Of a stretch of DNA of 64,000 bases, positions 63,846 through 64,000 are shown one piece after another (position 1 is the first letter of the stretch; each line of letters starts with the position of its first letter). The notes under the pieces were generated by a model. That model searched no databases. It saw only the letters and a program-made list of their open reading frames with translations, and was not told the origin of the DNA. The translations under genes and the position numbers were made by a program. This stretch comes from Lonsdalea britannica. Its GTDB lineage: Bacteria > Pseudomonadota > Gammaproteobacteria > Enterobacterales > Enterobacteriaceae. The stretch lies in NCBI RefSeq assembly GCF_002111595.1, contig NZ_LUTN01000014.1:1-64000 (forward strand). The letters run 5' to 3'.

Positions 63846-64000
63846 ATGTATGACAGACGAGCCGTTTTATGGCTGACCGCCATGGTGCTGACAGGCTGTA
63901 CGCCGCGCATTGAAGTGACCGCTCCGGAAACGCCGATCACCATCAACATGAATGTGACGATCGATCACGATATTCACATCAAAGCCGACAAAGAAGCCAC
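63846..64000 (+). CDS. ynbE: YnbE lipoprotein (3' end outside window)
   Basis: ATG at 63846 with AAGGA upstream. Signal peptide with lipobox VLTGCT, then TPRIEVTAPETPITINMNVTI. Partner of YdbH at the outer membrane; in E. coli it is followed by ydbL. 51 residues visible. Confidence 0.93.
   Translation, partial: MYDRRAVLWLTAMVLTGCTPRIEVTAPETPITINMNVTIDHDIHIKADKEA

Noticed and set aside
1..64000. CRISPR arrays, rRNA genes and insertion sequences
   Set aside because: No regularly spaced repeats, ribosomal RNA sequence or transposase was seen.

Overview
The window is a piece of an Enterobacterales chromosome. The right-hand third (about 40.1-64 kb) carries a conserved enteric block: sapAB, pspF/pspABC, ycjX-ycjF, tyrR, tpx, mppA, zntB, ttcA, ldhA, ydbH-ynbE. 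The proteins are clearly E. coli-like but diverged and the DNA is moderately GC-rich. This suggests a soft-rot or plant-associated relative (Pectobacteriaceae such as Dickeya, Brenneria or Lonsdalea) rather than Escherichia or Salmonella. The genus is an inference.

Positions 1 to about 40.1 kb are the larger part of a lambdoid siphovirus prophage, with the integrase end lying to the left of the window. Its order is: leftward operon with a P22-type N antiterminator and nutL; OL; a BstA-like gene and the CI repressor on the minus strand; OR, cro, nutR and cII; a GIY-YIG protein; O-like (iteron-bearing) and P-like replication genes; a nin region of small proteins with NinB, NinE and NinG; Q, the late promoter, a CAT-anticodon tRNA; dual-start holin, endolysin, Rz/Rz1; an antirepressor; terminase, portal and head genes; and a lambda-type tail module (tube, tape measure, M, L, K, I, J) ending in a fibre with a self-cleaving S74 chaperone domain.

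A P22 immI-like cassette (divergent mnt-like and arc-like genes, ant, plus a second ORF6N-type antirepressor and two small secreted proteins) sits inside the tail operon between the tail chaperone-like gene and the tape measure. The prophage therefore has two immunity regions and at least three antirepressor-type proteins.

The prophage ends immediately beyond the sapB stop codon. sapC, which normally follows sapB directly, is not there, so the sap operon appears split by the prophage. To the right, pspF is divergent from pspABC, and ycjXF follows in the same direction. A cyanate-transporter-like MFS gene precedes tyrR. A GNAT gene, a MmyB-type regulator and a divergent MFS efflux pump form an accessory insert before tpx.

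About ten single-event frameshifts break genes throughout the window, in both phage genes (O-like, Rz, major capsid, tape measure) and conserved host genes (ycjX twice, ycjF twice, ldhA, ydbH). Most look like loss of one base from a short run, so indel errors in the assembly are more likely than real gene decay. Products of these genes are described as if corrected.
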